A stretch of DNA of 22,060 nucleotides from CAYTUI01 sp964441335. Its GTDB lineage: Bacteria; Patescibacteriota; Patescibacteriia; UBA1558; 2-01-FULL-52-15. A program made the position numbers and the translations under genes. Location of the stretch: positions 1 through 22,060 of the forward strand of contig CAYTUI010000023.1 of the NCBI GenBank assembly GCA_964441335.1, written 5' to 3'. Of this stretch, positions 20,607-22,060 are shown one piece after another (position 1 is the stretch's first letter; each line of letters starts with the position of its first letter). Under the pieces are notes generated by a model, which ran no database searches, had not been told where the DNA came from, and worked only from the letters and a program-made list of their open reading frames with translations.

Positions 20607-21665
20607 GTGTTCAGAGACGTCTCCAAACTGCCGAAAGGTCAACCGGTAGAGGTCTGCGGCTACGGACACACCGAGCTGGATGATCCCGGAGTCAACAAAG
20701 TCAGTCAGGCTGACTTCATCTTGCACTACCTGTCTGAAGAGGCCAGGAGCAAGTTGCTCCAAGGCACGAATCTGGAGGAAGTGCTGGGAAAGTGGGATGC
20801 CAAGGTAGGTATCAGGAACCGCCTGTTCTTTGCGGGCAACGTTGCAGAACTGGCCGTCTTGGCCGCCCGTAAATGCTTAGAGCATGCGGGAGTCAAGGCC
20901 GAACAGCTGGACTACATCGTGGCCGGCACCAACACCGGTCCGGGTTACCCCAGCCTTGCTGATCAGATCAAGCTGGGCTTAGGCGCCCATTCAGAGGCCG
21001 GCGCTTCTGATACCAACGAAGCCTGTAGCGTTGGCGGCAAAGCCTTATTTGAAGGTTGGAACTATGTCCGTAGTGGCTGTGCCAAGTATGTCCTGGTAGT
21101 GGTGGCTGAAAAGGCTACCGAGCTTTCCAGCAAACCTGGCGGTCCTATCAGCTACGACAACTACATGGCTTCCAACCTGTTCTGCGACCGAGCTAATGCC
21201 TTGCTGTTGCGGGTCGGTTTGGAAGAGTCCTTTGTCTTCTGGGATCTCCACTCTGACCCGTTTGACGGCAAAGCTGACCTGGTGCGCAAAACAGCCGACG
21301 GCTTTGAACAAGATGGCAATGCGGTTATCAAGTGGGTCAAGAGCGATGTCGTGCCCCACTTGGTAGAAGCCTGGGCAAAGCTCGACCGCTCACCGGCCGA
21401 GATTGATATCTTAGCCCCGCATCAGCCCAGCCCCAGAGTGTTCAGTGTCTTTGAGACCATGATCCGGCGGTTGTGGCCGAATTTCCAGGGTCTGATCCTC
21501 AATGAGATGGCTGAAACCGGCAACCCCAGCGGTGCCGCGACTGGCTGTTTGATCTCGGCCGGAGTTCATTCCGGTCAAATTGAGTCAGGCCAGCTGGTAG
21601 TAGGCTGTTCCTACGGTAGCGGCCTGTCGTGGGCCAACTGGGGCTTCTACGTCACCGTGACCTAG
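20607..21665 (+). CDS. 3-oxoacyl-ACP synthase III (KAS III/FabH)-like thiolase-fold enzyme
   Basis: A 352-residue condensing enzyme of the thiolase fold. The Cys-His-Asn triad is intact: C140 in TNEACSVGGK, H272 in APHQPSPRVF and N306 in TGNPSGAA; the C-terminal GSGLSWANWG is also typical. FabH proper joins acetyl-CoA and malonyl-ACP to start fatty-acid synthesis, while relatives make alkyl quinolones, ketides or HMG-CoA. No acyl-carrier protein or other fatty-acid gene lies nearby, so the substrate is open. The GTG start has AAAAGGAGGG six bases before it. The gene is visibly G+C-richer than its neighbours, with its own promoter and strong terminator, so it reads as a self-contained unit, perhaps acquired. 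Confidence 0.88.
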   Translation: MFRDVSKLPKGQPVEVCGYGHTELDDPGVNKVSQADFILHYLSEEARSKLLQGTNLEEVLGKWDAKVGIRNRLFFAGNVAELAVLAARKCLEHAGVKAEQLDYIVAGTNTGPGYPSLADQIKLGLGAHSEAGASDTNEACSVGGKALFEGWNYVRSGCAKYVLVVVAEKATELSSKPGGPISYDNYMASNLFCDRANALLLRVGLEESFVFWDLHSDPFDGKADLVRKTADGFEQDGNAVIKWVKSDVVPHLVEAWAKLDRSPAEIDILAPHQPSPRVFSVFETMIRRLWPNFQGLILNEMAETGNPSGAATGCLISAGVHSGQIESGQLVVGCSYGSGLSWANWGFYVTVT

Positions 21666-21669
21666 ACCC

Positions 21670-21708
21670 AAGCCCCCTGTCGAGCTTAGCTCGATGGGGG
21701 GCTTTTAA
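21670..21708 (+). terminator. strong intrinsic terminator
   Basis: AAGCCCCCTGTCGAGC pairs with GCTCGATGGGGGGCTT (16 bp including two G-U pairs, loop TTA) and is followed by TTAAT. It ends the KAS III-like gene. Confidence 0.85.
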
Positions 21709-21712
21709 TATC

Positions 21713-21742
21713 TTTACAAACGTCATAATCTATGACCATAAT
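21713..21742 (+). promoter_or_regulatory. promoter with inverted repeat in its spacer
   Basis: TTTACA (21713-21718), 18 bp, CATAAT (21737-21742). The inverted repeat GTCATA-ATC-TATGAC (21722-21736) fits exactly between the two boxes, as an operator for a repressor might. Confidence 0.5.
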
Positions 21743-21786
21743 AGGACTGTCAGCAGTTTGTTCTTTCTCAAAAACAGGGGGTGATA

Positions 21787-22060
21787 ATGAAGGGTATAAT
21801 AGTGTACTCCTTCGGCTGGCGTCAAAATGGTCATAGTCCGTGCAATATTCGTCTGGCTATGGCGGCCAAACGAATCATTGAAGCTCAAAAAGAACCAGTT
21901 CTAGTCATAGCTCAACGTTCAACGGCTTCAGCTCTAAAGGAACTGGGCATTAAATGTTGTGTCGTACAAAAACACTCTGGCTATGAGGGGTCAGAAGAGG
22001 TGACACGACAGGCGACAGAGCTTTTCCGAGAACTTAACATCACAGAAGTAATTCCGCTGG
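21787..22060 (+). CDS. partial gene, possibly a DUF218 (YdcF/SanA)-like protein
   Basis: Open from ATG at 21787 to the window edge, 91 codons. The translated start MKGIIVYSFGWRQNGHSPCN leads to a Rossmann-like alternation of strands and helices (RLAMAAKRIIEAQKEPVLVI, then SEEVTRQATELFRELNITEV). An Arg and Ala-rich helix followed by a strand, and a later conserved-looking Glu-containing helix, recall DUF218-type proteins, which are membrane-associated with an unclear role, but the match is weak. AGGGGGTGAT upstream resembles the full Shine-Dalgarno GGAGGTGAT. The gene has its own promoter downstream of the KAS III terminator. It is cut by the window edge, so length and C-terminal domain are unknown. 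Confidence 0.6.
   Translation, partial: MKGIIVYSFGWRQNGHSPCNIRLAMAAKRIIEAQKEPVLVIAQRSTASALKELGIKCCVVQKHSGYEGSEEVTRQATELFRELNITEVIPL

Overview
The window reads as a bacterial chromosome segment of moderate-to-low G+C. Small membrane proteins of unknown function, a TrmB-type regulator, an orphan phage packaging cassette and mostly Shine-Dalgarno-free genes together suggest a Candidate Phyla Radiation (Patescibacteria) or similar uncultured bacterium. This placement is an inference; no rRNA or ribosomal protein gene is present to fix it.

Left part (1-7.9 kb) is accessory. It opens with the last codons of an insertion-sequence-like transposase. A promoter then leads into a compact run of hairpins (about 139-290) that looks like a structured RNA. 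Next come a zinc-ribbon membrane protein translationally coupled to a NucS-like nuclease, and, facing them on the minus strand, a phage-type cassette: ParB-like/DNA methyltransferase, small terminase-like HTH protein, large terminase. No capsid, portal or tail gene is seen. After a hypothetical gene, a plus-strand operon encodes a three-helix membrane protein, a zinc-finger/HTH protein and a PD-(D/E)XK-like protein. A second transcription-unit-like region (promoter 7470-7498, terminator about 7848-7870) carries abutting hairpins, two of which differ by compensatory changes. Two candidate RNAs thus flank the phage/nuclease block.

Middle part (8-15.5 kb): a small zinc protein, a membrane-anchored extracytoplasmic protein, and a minus-strand operon of phosphoenolpyruvate synthase (ppsA), a 91-residue helical protein and a C39-like peptidase domain protein. 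Two membrane protein genes and a TrmB-family regulator follow. Divergent from the regulator is a three-gene operon (zinc-finger protein, two membrane proteins). Matching 17-bp TGTCTA...GACA elements lie at both promoters, suggesting the regulator controls itself and the operon. A three-way-junction inverted-repeat element lies just downstream.

Right part (15.7-22 kb): groES-groEL under a sigma70-type promoter and CIRCE operator, a highly expressed-looking 80-residue orphan, a nucleotidyltransferase-like gene with an O-antigen ligase/polymerase-like membrane protein, then a divergent KAS III (FabH)-like enzyme with intact Cys-His-Asn triad, and a partial gene at the edge.

Two gene classes stand out. 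Housekeeping genes (ppsA, groEL, groES, the regulator) show no Shine-Dalgarno sequence, while several small or G+C-richer genes (8264, 14536-15462, 18196, 20607, 21787) have strong AGGAGG-like sites and mostly near-consensus promoters, often with their own terminators. Degenerate short tandem arrays fill several intergenic spacers, one octamer array being shared by the ppsA leader and the groES-groEL spacer.
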